This document shows positions 41,884 to 51,835 of a stretch of DNA of 64,000 nucleotides, in pieces. The DNA comes from Acidimicrobiales bacterium (lineage in GTDB: Bacteria; Actinomycetota; Acidimicrobiia; Acidimicrobiales; SZUA-35), in the NCBI GenBank assembly GCA_041394265.1, contig JAWKIO010000005.1:1426001-1490000 (forward strand). Direction: 5' to 3'. Each line of letters begins with the position of its first letter. Within the stretch, counting starts at the first letter, position 1. The notes under the pieces were generated by a model. The model did no database searches and was not told the DNA's origin. It saw nothing but the letters and a program-made list of their open reading frames with translations. The translations under genes were made by a program, and so were the position numbers.

Positions 41884-42744
41884 ATGACCGCCGATGCCTG
41901 GAAGCCTGAGCAGTACGACCGCTTCGCCGCCGAGCGGCGTCTCCCGTTCGACGAGCTCGTCGGTCTCTGCCAACCGTTGGCCGACGGCGGCGTGATCTAC
42001 GACCTCGGTTGTGGGCCGGGCACGCTCACCGCAGAACTCGGCGCTCGCCTGGGCGCCACGGAGGTGATCGGCGTCGACTCCAGCGACGCCATGTTGGCCA
42101 AGGCCCGCCCACTCGCTGAGGGACGCAGCGATCTCCGCTTCGAGAAGGGCGACCTCGCCTCGTTCGGCGACCACCCGCTCCCCCACCCTCCCGGGCTGAT
42201 CTTCTCGAACGCCGCCTTGCACTGGGTCGACCATCACCACGAGGTCATCGCCCAGTGGCGTTGGGCACTCGAACACGGCGGCCAGCTCGCGATCCAGATC
42301 CCGACCAACCAGGATCACCCCGCCTACGGGTTGGCGACGCGAGTGGCCGAGGACCATCCCGAATGGTTCCCCGAGGGTCCGCCGCTGCTCCCCTCCGACA
42401 CCGTCCTCGCTCCCGAGCACTATGCCCAGATCCTCCACGGCCTCGGCGCTGTCGACCAGTACGTGGCCCTGCGAGTGTTCACCCACGAACTCCCGGGCAC
42501 CGCCGACGTCGTCGAGTGGCTGAAGAGCACGACGCTGAACCCGTTCCGCCTGGCGCTCGACGCTCTCGACCGAGCCGAGGTGGCCGCTGACAGCGAGGAC
42601 GCGGAACGGCCTGACATCCCCGGCGAAACGACACGCTTCGACCAGTTCTGTCAGGCCTACCGAGACCAGCTGATCTCACAGGAAGGGATTCGACATCCCT
42701 ACCTCTTCACCTTCAAGCGCATCCTCATGTGGGCCCACTTCTAG
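41884..42744 (+). CDS. Trans-aconitate 2-methyltransferase-like protein
   Basis: A 286-aa SAM methyltransferase. WKPEQYDRFAAERRLPFDEL at the N-terminus, VIYDLGCGPGTLTAELGARL as motif I, VIGVDSSDAMLAKARPLAEG as motif II and IFSNAALHWVDHHHEVIAQW fit the Tam family, which methylates trans-aconitate. The C-terminal RILMWAHF end and length are close to Tam. A related small-acid substrate is possible. Confidence 0.8.
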   Translation: MTADAWKPEQYDRFAAERRLPFDELVGLCQPLADGGVIYDLGCGPGTLTAELGARLGATEVIGVDSSDAMLAKARPLAEGRSDLRFEKGDLASFGDHPLPHPPGLIFSNAALHWVDHHHEVIAQWRWALEHGGQLAIQIPTNQDHPAYGLATRVAEDHPEWFPEGPPLLPSDTVLAPEHYAQILHGLGAVDQYVALRVFTHELPGTADVVEWLKSTTLNPFRLALDALDRAEVAADSEDAERPDIPGETTRFDQFCQAYRDQLISQEGIRHPYLFTFKRILMWAHF

Positions 42745-42762
42745 CCCGGCAGATGGCCGACC

Positions 42763-43410
42763 TCAGCTGGAGGCGCCGGCGTAGGCGAGCTGGCAGAACC
42801 CGTGGTTGCAGTAACCGCCCGGGTTCTTGGCCAGGTACTGCTGGTGGTACTCCTCGGCAAAGAAGAACGGCCCGATCGGGGCGATCTCGGTGGTGATCTC
42901 ACCGAAGCCACCTTCGCTCAGCTGCTGCTGGTAGACCTCGCGGCTCGCCTTCGCTGCGGCCAGCTGCTCGTCGGAGTTCGTGAGGATCGCCGACCGGTAC
43001 TGGGTCCCGATGTCGTTGCCCTGCCCCATGAGCTGAGTCGGATCGTGGTTCTCCCAGAAGATCTTGAACAACGCATCGAGATCGACCTTGGCCGGATCGA
43101 ACACCACGAGCACCGCCTCGGTGTGACCGGTCATCCCGGTGCAGGTCTCTTCGTAGGTCGGGTTCGGCGTCGTGCCGCCCGCGTAGCCGACGGCCGTCGT
43201 GTAGACGCCGGGCGTCTGCCAGAAGAAGCGCTCGGCCCCCCAGAAGCAGCCCATGCCGAACACCACGGTCTCGAGACCGTCGGGGTACGGGCCGGCCACG
43301 GGGGCATCGAGCACGAAGTGACGGGCCGGCACGCGCATCTCGACGCTACGGCCGGGCAGGCAATCCTCGGGAGCGGGGACGGTCGTCGGGCGGTTCATTC
43401 TGAAGATCAT
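42763..43410 (-). CDS. msrA: Peptide-methionine (S)-S-oxide reductase MsrA
   Basis: A 215-aa reductase of methionine-S-sulfoxide. The catalytic motif GMGCFWGAERFFWQTPGVY is clear, followed by AVGYAGGTTPNPTYEETCTG, GHTEAVLVVFDP and NHDPTQLMGQGNDIGTQYRS. The C-terminal resolving Cys is in YCNHGFCQLAYAG. It has a longer N-terminus than E. coli MsrA fragments of minimal size. It protects cytoplasmic proteins from oxidation. Confidence 0.95.
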   Translation of the reverse strand: MIFRMNRPTTVPAPEDCLPGRSVEMRVPARHFVLDAPVAGPYPDGLETVVFGMGCFWGAERFFWQTPGVYTTAVGYAGGTTPNPTYEETCTGMTGHTEAVLVVFDPAKVDLDALFKIFWENHDPTQLMGQGNDIGTQYRSAILTNSDEQLAAAKASREVYQQQLSEGGFGEITTEIAPIGPFFFAEEYHQQYLAKNPGGYCNHGFCQLAYAGASS

Positions 43411-43461
43411 GGTGGTGGCACGCTTTCGGTTGATGCCGATGGGATGCGCAGTCCCGCTCGA

Positions 43462-46362
43462 TCAGGCGGTGCCCGATTCGGAGGTGGGGACTGCGGGTTC
43501 GATTCCGAGGATCTCGCCCAGCTTGTCCAGTGCTTGTTGTGCTCGTACCCGGAGCTCCTCGGCTGCTGCCGGATCCTCGCTCTGTAAACGGTCGGCCGAG
43601 TCGAGGAATTCCCCTGCCAGGCCGAGGAGTTCGGCGGCGCTCAACCCATCGAGGTCGGTCGGAGCGTCGACGACGCCCCCCGACGAGGTGTCGGTGTCGC
43701 TGGAGGTGTCGGTCGACGGCGTCGCCGCCCCCGAGGTGACCTTGGCCAAGGCTCCGGACAGGGTTGGCGACATCCCGATGCGATCACCGCTCACGGCCAC
43801 GATCTGTGCCAGTTCGGGCACGTTGTTCGTACCGCCGGCGCCGGCGACGTACAGGGGCCGGATGTACACGATCGTGTTCTCGACCATGACGAGCTGCATC
43901 TCGCCCCACTGCACCTTCGACCCCTGGAGGTCGAGCGGCGTGATGTACTCCGAGACAGGCGGATACTTGCGAATGTCGGTGTCGACCAGGTCGGGCGCCG
44001 CAACGGTGTTGGGCGGCAGCTCGTAGAGCACGAGCTTGCCGGCGTTCGCTCCGTCGGAGCGGCCGACCAGCACACCCGTCAGCTCCGGTCGGTTCGAGCT
44101 CTCCTCGGCGCCCGAACTCGGGACGAACGCGCGCTGCACGACGTACTCGATGTCTTCGCCACCAGGCAGCGATGTCAGCCGATACTGCGGCTCCATCAGC
44201 CCCTGCGCAGTCGTGGTGGTCCCGGCCTCGGCCTGACGAAGCGGCTCACTGGCCACCCGCCACGACAAGTCGTCTTGGAGGAATTGGACCGGGTCCTCGA
44301 CGTGGTAGGTGCCCAGCATCTCGGTCTGCACCTTGAACAGGTCGATCGGATAACGGAAGTGGTCGCGCACCTCGACCGGGGCCTCATCGACCGGTGTCAA
44401 CAGGCTCGGGAACGCCTTCGCATACGCCTCGATCATCGGATCGGCGTCATCGACGACGTAGAACATCACGTCGCCGTCGAAGCCATCGACCACGACCTTC
44501 ACCGAGTTCCGGATGTAGTTGATGCCACGTGACGAAAGGTCGTCACCGCCGCTGAGTGAGGTGACCCGATTCGACTGTGAGTAGGGGAAGCGGCTGGTCG
44601 TCGTGTAGGCGTCGATCACCCATTGGATGCGGCCCTCGGCAACGATCGGGTATGGATCACTGTCGAACTCCAGGAAGGGCGCCAGCGTCCGGGCTCGCTC
44701 GACCACGTCGCGATTGAAGATCACCTTCGAGTCGGATGTGACCTCACCGGAGATGAGCGTGCTCAGATCCTGGAAGCGCAGCGAGAACGCCAGGCGGCGC
44801 ATGAACGACCCCATCGGAACGCCACCATTGCCGTCGTAGCGGTAGCTGGTATTGCTCGATCCGCTCCCGCCCGGATAGTCGATCTCGTCGCGCCGTGCAC
44901 CGACGACGGCGAACCCGCCAAGTCCCTCGGAGAAGTACACCTGTGGCCGATCGAGGACGGTGTCGAGTCCGTTGCCGATCGACAGGTTCGGCCCGATGCC
45001 CTGCATCAGGTACACGAGCTCGCGGCCGTCGGTCTCGTTCGACGACGCAATCGCCGCCGCATAGCCATGGGTGTACGCCAGATGCTGGTTCTCCCAACCC
45101 TGATCGGCCTGGCTGAGGCTCAGCATGCGGGCCGACAACACCACCGGCTCCAACTCACCATCGACCACGTAGCGGCCGACGTCGAGCGGCTTCGAGAACG
45201 TGTATTCCTTTCGCTGCGCCTCGTCCTTGCGCACCGTCTCCTCCGCCAGCACGGGGTCGAGCACCTGCACCCGACCGAAGACGTCCTGCGACGCGGAAAC
45301 ACCATCCGGGGAGATCGAACTCTCGTACGCGTACGTCTCACGGGTGAGTGATTCCGTCCCGAGGCCATAGGCGAAGCGAGTGGCCTTCAGGTTGCGGTCG
45401 ATGAACGGCGCCTCCTGCGACGACAGCTGGGGTTCGACCTGGAGCCGCTGGTACAGCGAAGGGAAGATGCTGCCGGCAACGATGTGCACGACCATCCAGA
45501 TGCCGACGGCCGCGATGGGAAGGCCGAACCCCTTGCGTCGGATGTTGTAGATGATCAGCGCGCCCAGCGACAGCGACACCAAGGTCAACAGGTTGAGCGC
45601 CGGCAGCTGGATCTCGACATCGGTCGCCAGGGCCCCGGTGTAGAACCCACGGGTCCCGGTGACGAGTTCGAACCGGTCGAACCAATAGGCCCCGGCCCGC
45701 AACGCAGCAAGGATCGCCAGCAGGATCGAGAGGTGCATCTTGACGTTCGGGCTGACCCGATTGTTCACCGACGCCGCCCGGATGCCGCCATTCATGTAGT
45801 GGGCGATCGTGGTGAGGATCAGGGTGAAGACCAGTGCAGCGAAGAACCAGTCGATGAGGAAGGTCCAGAACGGGAGGCGGAAGACGTAGAAGCCGGCGTC
45901 CTTGTCGAACAGGGGGTCCTTGAAACCGAAGTCGCCACCGTTGCGGAACAGCACCCAGGTTTCCCACTGCCGACCGGTTTGCAGTCCGGCGAAGCCCGCG
46001 AAGAACGCCGCGATCGCGATCCGGAGCTTGCCGGCATGCGGACCGACGAGCTGGTGATATCGCTCGATCAGCTCCTCTTCGGGGCCACCGAGCCGTAACG
46101 GCGGTGCCATCCGGTCGGCCAGGTAGAGGTTCACCCAGAGCAGCCCGAAGAAGGTGAGGGTGAACACGAACGCAAGGACCACCTGGGTCCGGATCAGCGT
46201 GTTCCAGACCGACGACAACCCGATGTTGTCGAACCACAGCCACTCCGTATAGAGCCGGGCGATGCCGCTGGCCGAAAGGAACAGCGTGAACAACAGCACC
46301 ACACCGATCACCATCGGGACACGGAAGCGGGGCGATCGGCTGGACGAATCGCGGTTCATCAT
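43462..46362 (-). CDS. UPF0182 family membrane protein
   Basis: A 966-aa protein from ATG 46362 (neighbouring ATGs at 46371 and 46359). The first third has seven or so membrane helices, for example VPMVIGVVLLFTLFLSASGI and FLIDWFFAALVFTLILTTIA. The large outer part includes QEAPFIDRNLKATRFAYGL and GIGPNLSIGNGLDTVLDRPQ, typical for UPF0182 proteins of actinobacteria. A low-complexity Ser/Thr/Asp tract precedes the acidic C-terminal helix. Function unknown; the family is widespread and conserved in this phylum. Confidence 0.92.
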   Translation of the reverse strand: MMNRDSSSRSPRFRVPMVIGVVLLFTLFLSASGIARLYTEWLWFDNIGLSSVWNTLIRTQVVLAFVFTLTFFGLLWVNLYLADRMAPPLRLGGPEEELIERYHQLVGPHAGKLRIAIAAFFAGFAGLQTGRQWETWVLFRNGGDFGFKDPLFDKDAGFYVFRLPFWTFLIDWFFAALVFTLILTTIAHYMNGGIRAASVNNRVSPNVKMHLSILLAILAALRAGAYWFDRFELVTGTRGFYTGALATDVEIQLPALNLLTLVSLSLGALIIYNIRRKGFGLPIAAVGIWMVVHIVAGSIFPSLYQRLQVEPQLSSQEAPFIDRNLKATRFAYGLGTESLTRETYAYESSISPDGVSASQDVFGRVQVLDPVLAEETVRKDEAQRKEYTFSKPLDVGRYVVDGELEPVVLSARMLSLSQADQGWENQHLAYTHGYAAAIASSNETDGRELVYLMQGIGPNLSIGNGLDTVLDRPQVYFSEGLGGFAVVGARRDEIDYPGGSGSSNTSYRYDGNGGVPMGSFMRRLAFSLRFQDLSTLISGEVTSDSKVIFNRDVVERARTLAPFLEFDSDPYPIVAEGRIQWVIDAYTTTSRFPYSQSNRVTSLSGGDDLSSRGINYIRNSVKVVVDGFDGDVMFYVVDDADPMIEAYAKAFPSLLTPVDEAPVEVRDHFRYPIDLFKVQTEMLGTYHVEDPVQFLQDDLSWRVASEPLRQAEAGTTTTAQGLMEPQYRLTSLPGGEDIEYVVQRAFVPSSGAEESSNRPELTGVLVGRSDGANAGKLVLYELPPNTVAAPDLVDTDIRKYPPVSEYITPLDLQGSKVQWGEMQLVMVENTIVYIRPLYVAGAGGTNNVPELAQIVAVSGDRIGMSPTLSGALAKVTSGAATPSTDTSSDTDTSSGGVVDAPTDLDGLSAAELLGLAGEFLDSADRLQSEDPAAAEELRVRAQQALDKLGEILGIEPAVPTSESGTA

Positions 46363-46491
46363 GGGGCGCATTCCCGCCGAGGTTACCGGACCCGGCCGAC
46401 GAGACGGGAGCGGGGCCGACAAGCAGATGCCCCATCTCCTGAGGGCGCGGACCAGCCCGTCACGCCGTTCCACCCGATGCCAGGGGCACGA

Positions 46492-48600
46492 TCAGGTCGT
46501 GACGAGCTGCGCCTTTGCCATGGACTCCGACACCACGAGACACCGGCAGCCTGGACCGCCGAGTGGGAGTCGCAGGCCGGTCGGGAAAGCGCTCGGTTTC
46601 TTGACGGCCCCGGCGAGCGTGTTGTCGTGACAATCCGGGCTGGGGTGGTGACGGGGATCGGCGATCCATACCACCTTGGTGTTGTCGGCAAGCGCCGAAT
46701 AGACACCGATGGCAAACGCTTCAGCCAGCGCGTCGTCGGCCAGCTGGGGCACGTCGTTGGAGCGGGCGTCACGGTAGTTGGCCCGGATCGGTTCGAGGAC
46801 CTCTTCCTTGTCACCGTCGACACCGGTGATCGACCGTTCGACCCGGTGTCGGAGCGGCGTTGCCACGGAGGTGGCCAACCGCTCGATCAGCTCGCTGACG
46901 GCGTCATCGACACCTGAGCCGCCGGAGTCACCAGCCGCTGCAGCGCCGGCCCGAGCGGCGCCGTGGAGACTGTCGGCCACTGCATCGAGGAAAGCCAACA
47001 CCTGACGCTCGATCGGTGGGAGATCCTCGATGGTGATTTGCTTCTTGGCCTGGCGGACTCGGTCGAGCACGTCGCTCTGATCGTCGGCCAACGCTCGCTT
47101 GAGCTGGCGGCGAAGCGCCGGACCGAAACGGGTCATGGCCACGTCACGATCGAGGAAGACCTGCGGCACCTCGGTGTCGTCCTCGTCGTCGAGCTCGATC
47201 ACGACATCGTCGCCGAGATCGTCCGTCTCGCCTGATGCGTTGGCCTGCTCGTGGAGGTGGGCGAAGATCGCAGGGATCTTGGCCTCACGATCATTCGGCT
47301 TCGCCGAGTCGCCAGCTACATCGGCCACTGCAGCGGTCTCGCGAGGAGCGGGTGGCGCCGGTTTGGTGGACACCTTGGTGGTCGCCGGCTTGGACTCGCT
47401 CGAAGCCTCCTCGGCCGGCACATCGGTGGAGGCGTCGGCCACTGCCGGCTCGGGTTCGGGTGTGCTGGAGGCTGGAGCCGGCGGTTGCTCGGCAACGGCG
47501 TCGACCACACCAACCGCGTCGATCTCTGCGGCTTCGCGTGCTCGCTGACGATCGAGTTCGCTGGCGAGATCGAGCACGACCCGCTCGTCGGGTGCCGACT
47601 GGGCGGCCCGCCCGACCTCTTCCATGGCGGCCTTCGCTTCGGGGACCGACGCAGCCAGTTCGTCGATCGCCTCGTCGAGCTCGCGGCGCACGACGGCCAG
47701 CGAGCGAGCCATGCGGTCGCGCGCGGCCTTGATCTGATCGAGTTGGGTCCGCCCGGTCCGGCGCTTCTTGATCAGATCGGCGAGGACCTTCTCTCGTACC
47801 GACTGGGCCTCGGCCAGCATCAGACGCGTTTCCTCACGAGCGCGATCCCGGGCGTTGTCGACATCGGCTTCGGCCTCGGCGCGCATCTCGGCCGCCGTCG
47901 CCTCGGCCTCGCTGCGCAGACGATCTGCCTCGGCAGCGGCCTCGGCCCGCAGGGCGTTCGCCGCCGCCATCGCTGCCTCGTCGGAGCTGGCGGCATTGGC
48001 CGTCGCGTCGCTGAGCAGCTTCTCGGCTGCGGCCTCACTCTCGGCTGCGAGCGCCGACGCCTTGGCTTCGGCGTCGGCCACCAGCTTCGCCGTCTCCTCG
48101 GCCGTGATCCGCCGGGTCTCGGCAATTTCCTCTTCGGTGGTGCGCTGGCGTTCCTCGGCGACCTTCAGCCGGGCATCGGCGTCGGCCTCGGCGCGGGACC
48201 GGATGGACGCTGCGGCGCTCCGTGCGGCCTCGAGCACGTGGGCCGTTTCGGCGCCGACGAGTGCATCGATCCGCGACTCGTCCCAGGTGGTGGGGTCGGA
48301 GAGCGCCTCGGCCGCTTCGGCTCGCTCGACGGCCGCTGCGGTGTCGGCCTTCGCCGCCTCGACATCGGCCTCGAGGCGATCGATCTTCGCCAGCAGCTCC
48401 TTGCGTTCCGCCAACAGCTCGTCGAGACGGGCGGCGTCGTGCTGGGTGGCGGGGCGGGCCGACTGTTCGGCGCGGAGCTGGTCGGACAGCTGACGGAGAT
48501 ACGCCCGAACTTCGTCGGCGTCGTACCCTCGAAACGACGACGAGAACTCCCGGCTCGCGATCTTGGTCGGATCCAGTTGCTGATCAGGGTCGAGGGCCAT
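46492..48600 (-). CDS. DivIVA-domain coiled-coil protein with phage-head-like C-terminus
   Basis: A 702-aa protein from ATG 48600. The N-terminus REFSSSFRGYDADEVRAYLR is a DivIVA membrane-curvature motif. Residues 50 to 370 are an Ala/Glu-rich coiled coil. A Pro/Ala/Glu linker (390-460) and a helical domain follow. The C-terminus WIADPRHHPSPDCHDNTLAG, then GGPGCRCLVVSE, recalls the Cys-rich end of phage Mu F/SPP1 gp7 head proteins. The link of a polar scaffold with such an end is unusual. It may organise cell poles or division; not tested. Confidence 0.75.
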   Translation of the reverse strand: MALDPDQQLDPTKIASREFSSSFRGYDADEVRAYLRQLSDQLRAEQSARPATQHDAARLDELLAERKELLAKIDRLEADVEAAKADTAAAVERAEAAEALSDPTTWDESRIDALVGAETAHVLEAARSAAASIRSRAEADADARLKVAEERQRTTEEEIAETRRITAEETAKLVADAEAKASALAAESEAAAEKLLSDATANAASSDEAAMAAANALRAEAAAEADRLRSEAEATAAEMRAEAEADVDNARDRAREETRLMLAEAQSVREKVLADLIKKRRTGRTQLDQIKAARDRMARSLAVVRRELDEAIDELAASVPEAKAAMEEVGRAAQSAPDERVVLDLASELDRQRAREAAEIDAVGVVDAVAEQPPAPASSTPEPEPAVADASTDVPAEEASSESKPATTKVSTKPAPPAPRETAAVADVAGDSAKPNDREAKIPAIFAHLHEQANASGETDDLGDDVVIELDDEDDTEVPQVFLDRDVAMTRFGPALRRQLKRALADDQSDVLDRVRQAKKQITIEDLPPIERQVLAFLDAVADSLHGAARAGAAAAGDSGGSGVDDAVSELIERLATSVATPLRHRVERSITGVDGDKEEVLEPIRANYRDARSNDVPQLADDALAEAFAIGVYSALADNTKVVWIADPRHHPSPDCHDNTLAGAVKKPSAFPTGLRLPLGGPGCRCLVVSESMAKAQLVTT

Positions 48601-48729
48601 CCTTAGATAGTAGAACGCCGGGGCGCCTCTCCTCGTCCACCGAGGCATTCTCGCCACTATTCGTACGCACCCCGATGCGCGTCGTGGCGAGACGGTCAAG
48701 CGCGTCGTACCGCCCTTCGCCGAGCCGGA

Positions 48730-49875
48730 TCAACCCTGGGCCATGGCGAACTCCTCGACGGCCTGCACATCGCCGCCGATACGGCCGAGCGCCTCCAGTG
48801 CCGCATCGAGACTGTCGACCTCGATCACCTCGACACCATCACCGACCCGTTCCCGCACCACCTCGAGCTCTTCGGGCTGCTGGCTCGATGGGACGATGAA
48901 GTAGGCCGCTCCCGACTCGCGCACGGCGACGGCCTTCTGCTCGATGCCGCCGATCGGACCAACCGTGCCGTCGATGCCAATGGTGCCGGTGATCGCGACC
49001 TTCGCTCCCCCCGTGAGTTCACCGGGCGTGAGTTCCTCGAGAATGGCGAGCGTGAACGCGAGCCCGGCCGACGGCCCGCCGACCGACCCGGAATCGATGT
49101 CGATCTCGAACGGCGGGTCACTGATGTCGGCCAGCGTGGCCGGTGAGATCCCAATGAATCCGGCTTCACCGTCGTCGGGCCGCTCGCCGAGCGTGACCGA
49201 GATCTCCTGGGGCGCTTCGGCGCCACGGGTCACCTCGAACGTGGCGACATCGCCGGGCCGGTACTTGCTCAAACGCTCGACCAGCTGCACGTCGCTGGTG
49301 ATCGGCTCACCGTTGATGCTCGACAACACGTCGCCGACCTCGAGCAGGCCGACCGCCGGGCTGTTCTCGACGACCTGCGCCACCACGACCCCGGCATCGG
49401 AGATGGTGTCGAATCCGAGCTGATCGAGCGCCACGGCGATCGCCGTGTCCTTGGCACTGGTCATCCGCTCCAGGTTGATCTCGCGGTTCTCGTCGGGAGT
49501 GAGCGTTCCGAAGTAGGTGTCGGCGTCGATGAACTCACCGTCGCCCTTCCACTTCTCGTACAGGTACGTCCACAGGTCCATGTCCTGGCGCAGACGAACC
49601 GTCGTGTAGTCGAGCTCGCCCTCGCTGGGGTAGGTCGCAACCCCTTCGACGCTCACCAACGGCTCGGTGTCGCGAACCGAGCCGGGCACGATCGCCACGT
49701 ACGACGGGCGAATGATGAAGCCGATCGCCGAGATCAGGCTCACCACGAACACGAACCCAAACCCCACCATCAACCAGGACCGGCGTCGCAGGCGGCGGAG
49801 TGCCTCGTCTCGACCAGCTAGATTGAGGTCCTCCCCGGACGACAGACCGTCGAGCGGGTCGAAATCAGAGGTCAA
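48730..49875 (-). CDS. YlbL-type PDZ/Lon (S16) membrane protease
   Basis: A 381-aa protein with one N-terminal membrane helix (LMVGFGFVFVVSLISAIGFI). A PDZ domain (about 155-235; VENSPAVGLLEVGDVLSSIN) comes before the Lon-type proteolytic domain with catalytic Ser269 in GGPSAGLAF and Lys314 in GGIEQKAVAV. It lacks the Lon ATPase. Members such as YlbL take part in protein quality control or in ending the SOS response. Confidence 0.9.
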   Translation of the reverse strand: MTSDFDPLDGLSSGEDLNLAGRDEALRRLRRRSWLMVGFGFVFVVSLISAIGFIIRPSYVAIVPGSVRDTEPLVSVEGVATYPSEGELDYTTVRLRQDMDLWTYLYEKWKGDGEFIDADTYFGTLTPDENREINLERMTSAKDTAIAVALDQLGFDTISDAGVVVAQVVENSPAVGLLEVGDVLSSINGEPITSDVQLVERLSKYRPGDVATFEVTRGAEAPQEISVTLGERPDDGEAGFIGISPATLADISDPPFEIDIDSGSVGGPSAGLAFTLAILEELTPGELTGGAKVAITGTIGIDGTVGPIGGIEQKAVAVRESGAAYFIVPSSQQPEELEVVRERVGDGVEVIEVDSLDAALEALGRIGGDVQAVEEFAMAQG

Positions 49876-49923
49876 CGGGTCTTCCTTCGTCGTCGGGCAG
49901 CCCAGAACTCGAGGGCACTTCGC

Positions 49924-50130
49924 ATGGAACTAGCGTCACAGACATCGTCAGCTTCGGCCCCGGACTCGAGAAAACGACAGATTCCCCGTGTCCGCACGCC
50001 ACTGTGGCGACGACTCACTGCGCTCATCAGCTTAGGTTCGCTGGTGGTCATCATCGGCGTCATCCTCGCCGTCGCCCTCGGGTTGGCGTTCCTGCTGACC
50101 CTTTTGCTCCTCGAACGCGCCGCAGGGTGA
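49924..50130 (+). CDS. Small single-span membrane protein
   Basis: A 68-aa protein with a basic N-terminal half and one long hydrophobic helix (LISLGSLVVIIGVILAVALG then LAFLLTLLLL). GAGGG lies upstream of the ATG. It is divergent from the YlbL protease gene. Family not recognised; membrane-anchored by prediction. Confidence 0.6.
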   Translation: MELASQTSSASAPDSRKRQIPRVRTPLWRRLTALISLGSLVVIIGVILAVALGLAFLLTLLLLERAAG

Positions 50131-50207
50131 CGCCGGCCCGCCCGACATCACCCCACGCAGCGATCATTCTTCGGTTCGACCCCACTCGCAACGAGCAGGG
50201 AGCCGTC

Positions 50208-50660
50208 TCAGCGGCCGAACAGGCCTCGACGAGCGCCGACGCCGTTGTCGGCGTCTGAGCCCGAAACACTCGGCTCACTCGACGACGGGGCCGACTCGGC
50301 CGGCGCTGCGGTTTCGACCACCGTGGGGGCGGCAGCAGCCTGAGCGGGCACGTCCTGGGGCGGAGCAGCGGTCGGTGGGGCCTCGACGGCAGGTGCTGCA
50401 GCCGGGGCGGCGGGGGGTGCAGCAGCGACAGCGGCCGGAGCGGGGCCACCGCTGAGGAGCTCGCCGGACGCGGAGCGCAGCTCGACTCGGAAGTACGGGC
50501 GGTACTCGAAGTTCACCTGTTCCATCCGGTGGATGGTGGCGTGCTCGACGCCCTGATCGTTGCGCAGCTGTTCCACGTATTGCACGGCGTCGTGGATGTC
50601 TTCGACTTCGTGATAGGCGGGCTTACCGTCGGTCCCTCGATAGATGACCATGTGAGACAT
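50208..50660 (-). CDS. Hypothetical protein with Ala/Pro-rich tail
   Basis: A 150-aa protein; AAGGAG lies 10 nt before ATG 50660. Residues 1-68 form a small conserved-looking domain (YRGTDGKPAYHEVEDIHDAV then QYVEQLRNDQGVEHATIHRM, FEYRPYFRVEL). The remainder is a low-complexity Ala/Pro tract ending in ARRGLFGR. No membrane segment. Function unknown. Confidence 0.75.
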   Translation of the reverse strand: MSHMVIYRGTDGKPAYHEVEDIHDAVQYVEQLRNDQGVEHATIHRMEQVNFEYRPYFRVELRSASGELLSGGPAPAAVAAAPPAAPAAAPAVEAPPTAAPPQDVPAQAAAAPTVVETAAPAESAPSSSEPSVSGSDADNGVGARRGLFGR

Positions 50661-50757
50661 GTGTTGTTGACTCCTTGATTCCTGCCCAGATTACGTTGCG
50701 GGCTTGTGCAGGCTTCGCCGCTCCGGATGGCACAGCGCTACTAGCATTCCAGATCTA

Positions 50758-51399
50758 GTGCTCGATAACCACCCACCTCCCCGATTGCTCGATCTGCGTT
50801 CCGTGATCATCGCAGGTCACCGGGCCGATGTCGCGACACTCGAGCAAGCAATCCGTCACGACGACCCGAACCTGCGGGCGGCGGCCCTCGGCGGGCTACT
50901 GAGGGCCGATCGGCTCGAGGCCTCACAGCTCGAGCAGTCCTTCGCCGATCCGTCGCCCATCGTGCGCCGTCGGGCGCTCGAGCTGACGGCGCGCCACCAC
51001 GCCGGCCGATCGCTCGCGTCCGCCGTTGCCGGCTTTCTCGGCACCGAGACCGACCTCGCCGAGCTTGCCGCGTTCGTCCTCGGCGAGCTCGAGGACGCCG
51101 ACCCGTCGATCGTGGCTGCGCTCGAAGATCAGGCGCTCCACCACGCCGATGCACTCGCCCGCGAGTCGGCGGTCGCAGCGCTCGGTGCACTGCATGCAGG
51201 CAAGGCCACGATCCTCGCAGCACTCGACGACAAGGCCACCGTGCGCCGCCGAGCGGTCATCGCCCTTGCGCCCTTCGACGGGCCCGAGGTCGATGCCGCC
51301 CTCGAGGCCGCGCTCGCCGACCGGGACTGGCAGGTGCGGCAAGCAGCCGAGGACCTCCTCGGTCCCCCACCGACCGACACCAACGACGGCGAGCCGTGA
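50758..51399 (+). CDS. HEAT-repeat protein
   Basis: A 213-aa helical repeat protein from GTG 50758. Successive helical pairs such as AIRHDDPNLRAAALGGLLRA, SFADPSPIVRRRALELTARH, ALDDKATVRRRAVIALAPFD and ALADRDWQVRQAAEDLLGPP mark HEAT repeats. It probably binds proteins; no enzymatic domain. The partner is unknown. Confidence 0.8.
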   Translation: MLDNHPPPRLLDLRSVIIAGHRADVATLEQAIRHDDPNLRAAALGGLLRADRLEASQLEQSFADPSPIVRRRALELTARHHAGRSLASAVAGFLGTETDLAELAAFVLGELEDADPSIVAALEDQALHHADALARESAVAALGALHAGKATILAALDDKATVRRRAVIALAPFDGPEVDAALEAALADRDWQVRQAAEDLLGPPPTDTNDGEP

Positions 51400-51519
51400 T
51401 TTCCTACTGAGTTTCTTCGGCCAAGGTGTCCTGATCGATCACACTCGTTCGTGAGATCACCAACCGCAGGCATCGCGACGCCTGTCAGCACAGCCATCTC
51501 AGAAACAGAGGAGCAAGAC

Positions 51520-51825
51520 ATGTCGAAGGTGACGATGATGGGCACGATCGCGTGCCAAGACGGCAAGGGTGACGACATGGAGGCCGTCCTGGTCTCGATG
51601 GTCGACGCCGCACGACACGAGCCCGGTTTGGAGGTGTATTCCTACCACCGCAGTGACGACGACACGTTCGCGTTCTTCGCCGTGATGGCCGATGCCGAAT
51701 CTGCTCAGGCACACGGTCAGACCGAGGCGATGCGAGAGGCCATCGCCTCGATGGGACCGCTCATGGCCGGCCCGCCGAAGATCACCATGTACCGCCCACT
51801 TGCCGCCATCGGCTTCGAGGCCTGA
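51520..51825 (+). CDS. Antibiotic biosynthesis monooxygenase (ABM)-like protein
   Basis: A 101-aa ferredoxin-like-fold protein with GAGGAG 7 nt upstream. VTMMGTIACQDGKGDDMEAV, LEVYSYHRSDDDTFAFFAVM and AHGQTEAMREAIASMG fit the ABM family. First of three genes, 10 bp before the DGPF protein, so probably expressed with the ECF sigma factor. Confidence 0.75.
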   Translation: MSKVTMMGTIACQDGKGDDMEAVLVSMVDAARHEPGLEVYSYHRSDDDTFAFFAVMADAESAQAHGQTEAMREAIASMGPLMAGPPKITMYRPLAAIGFEA

Positions 51826-51835
51826 GGAGCGCACG

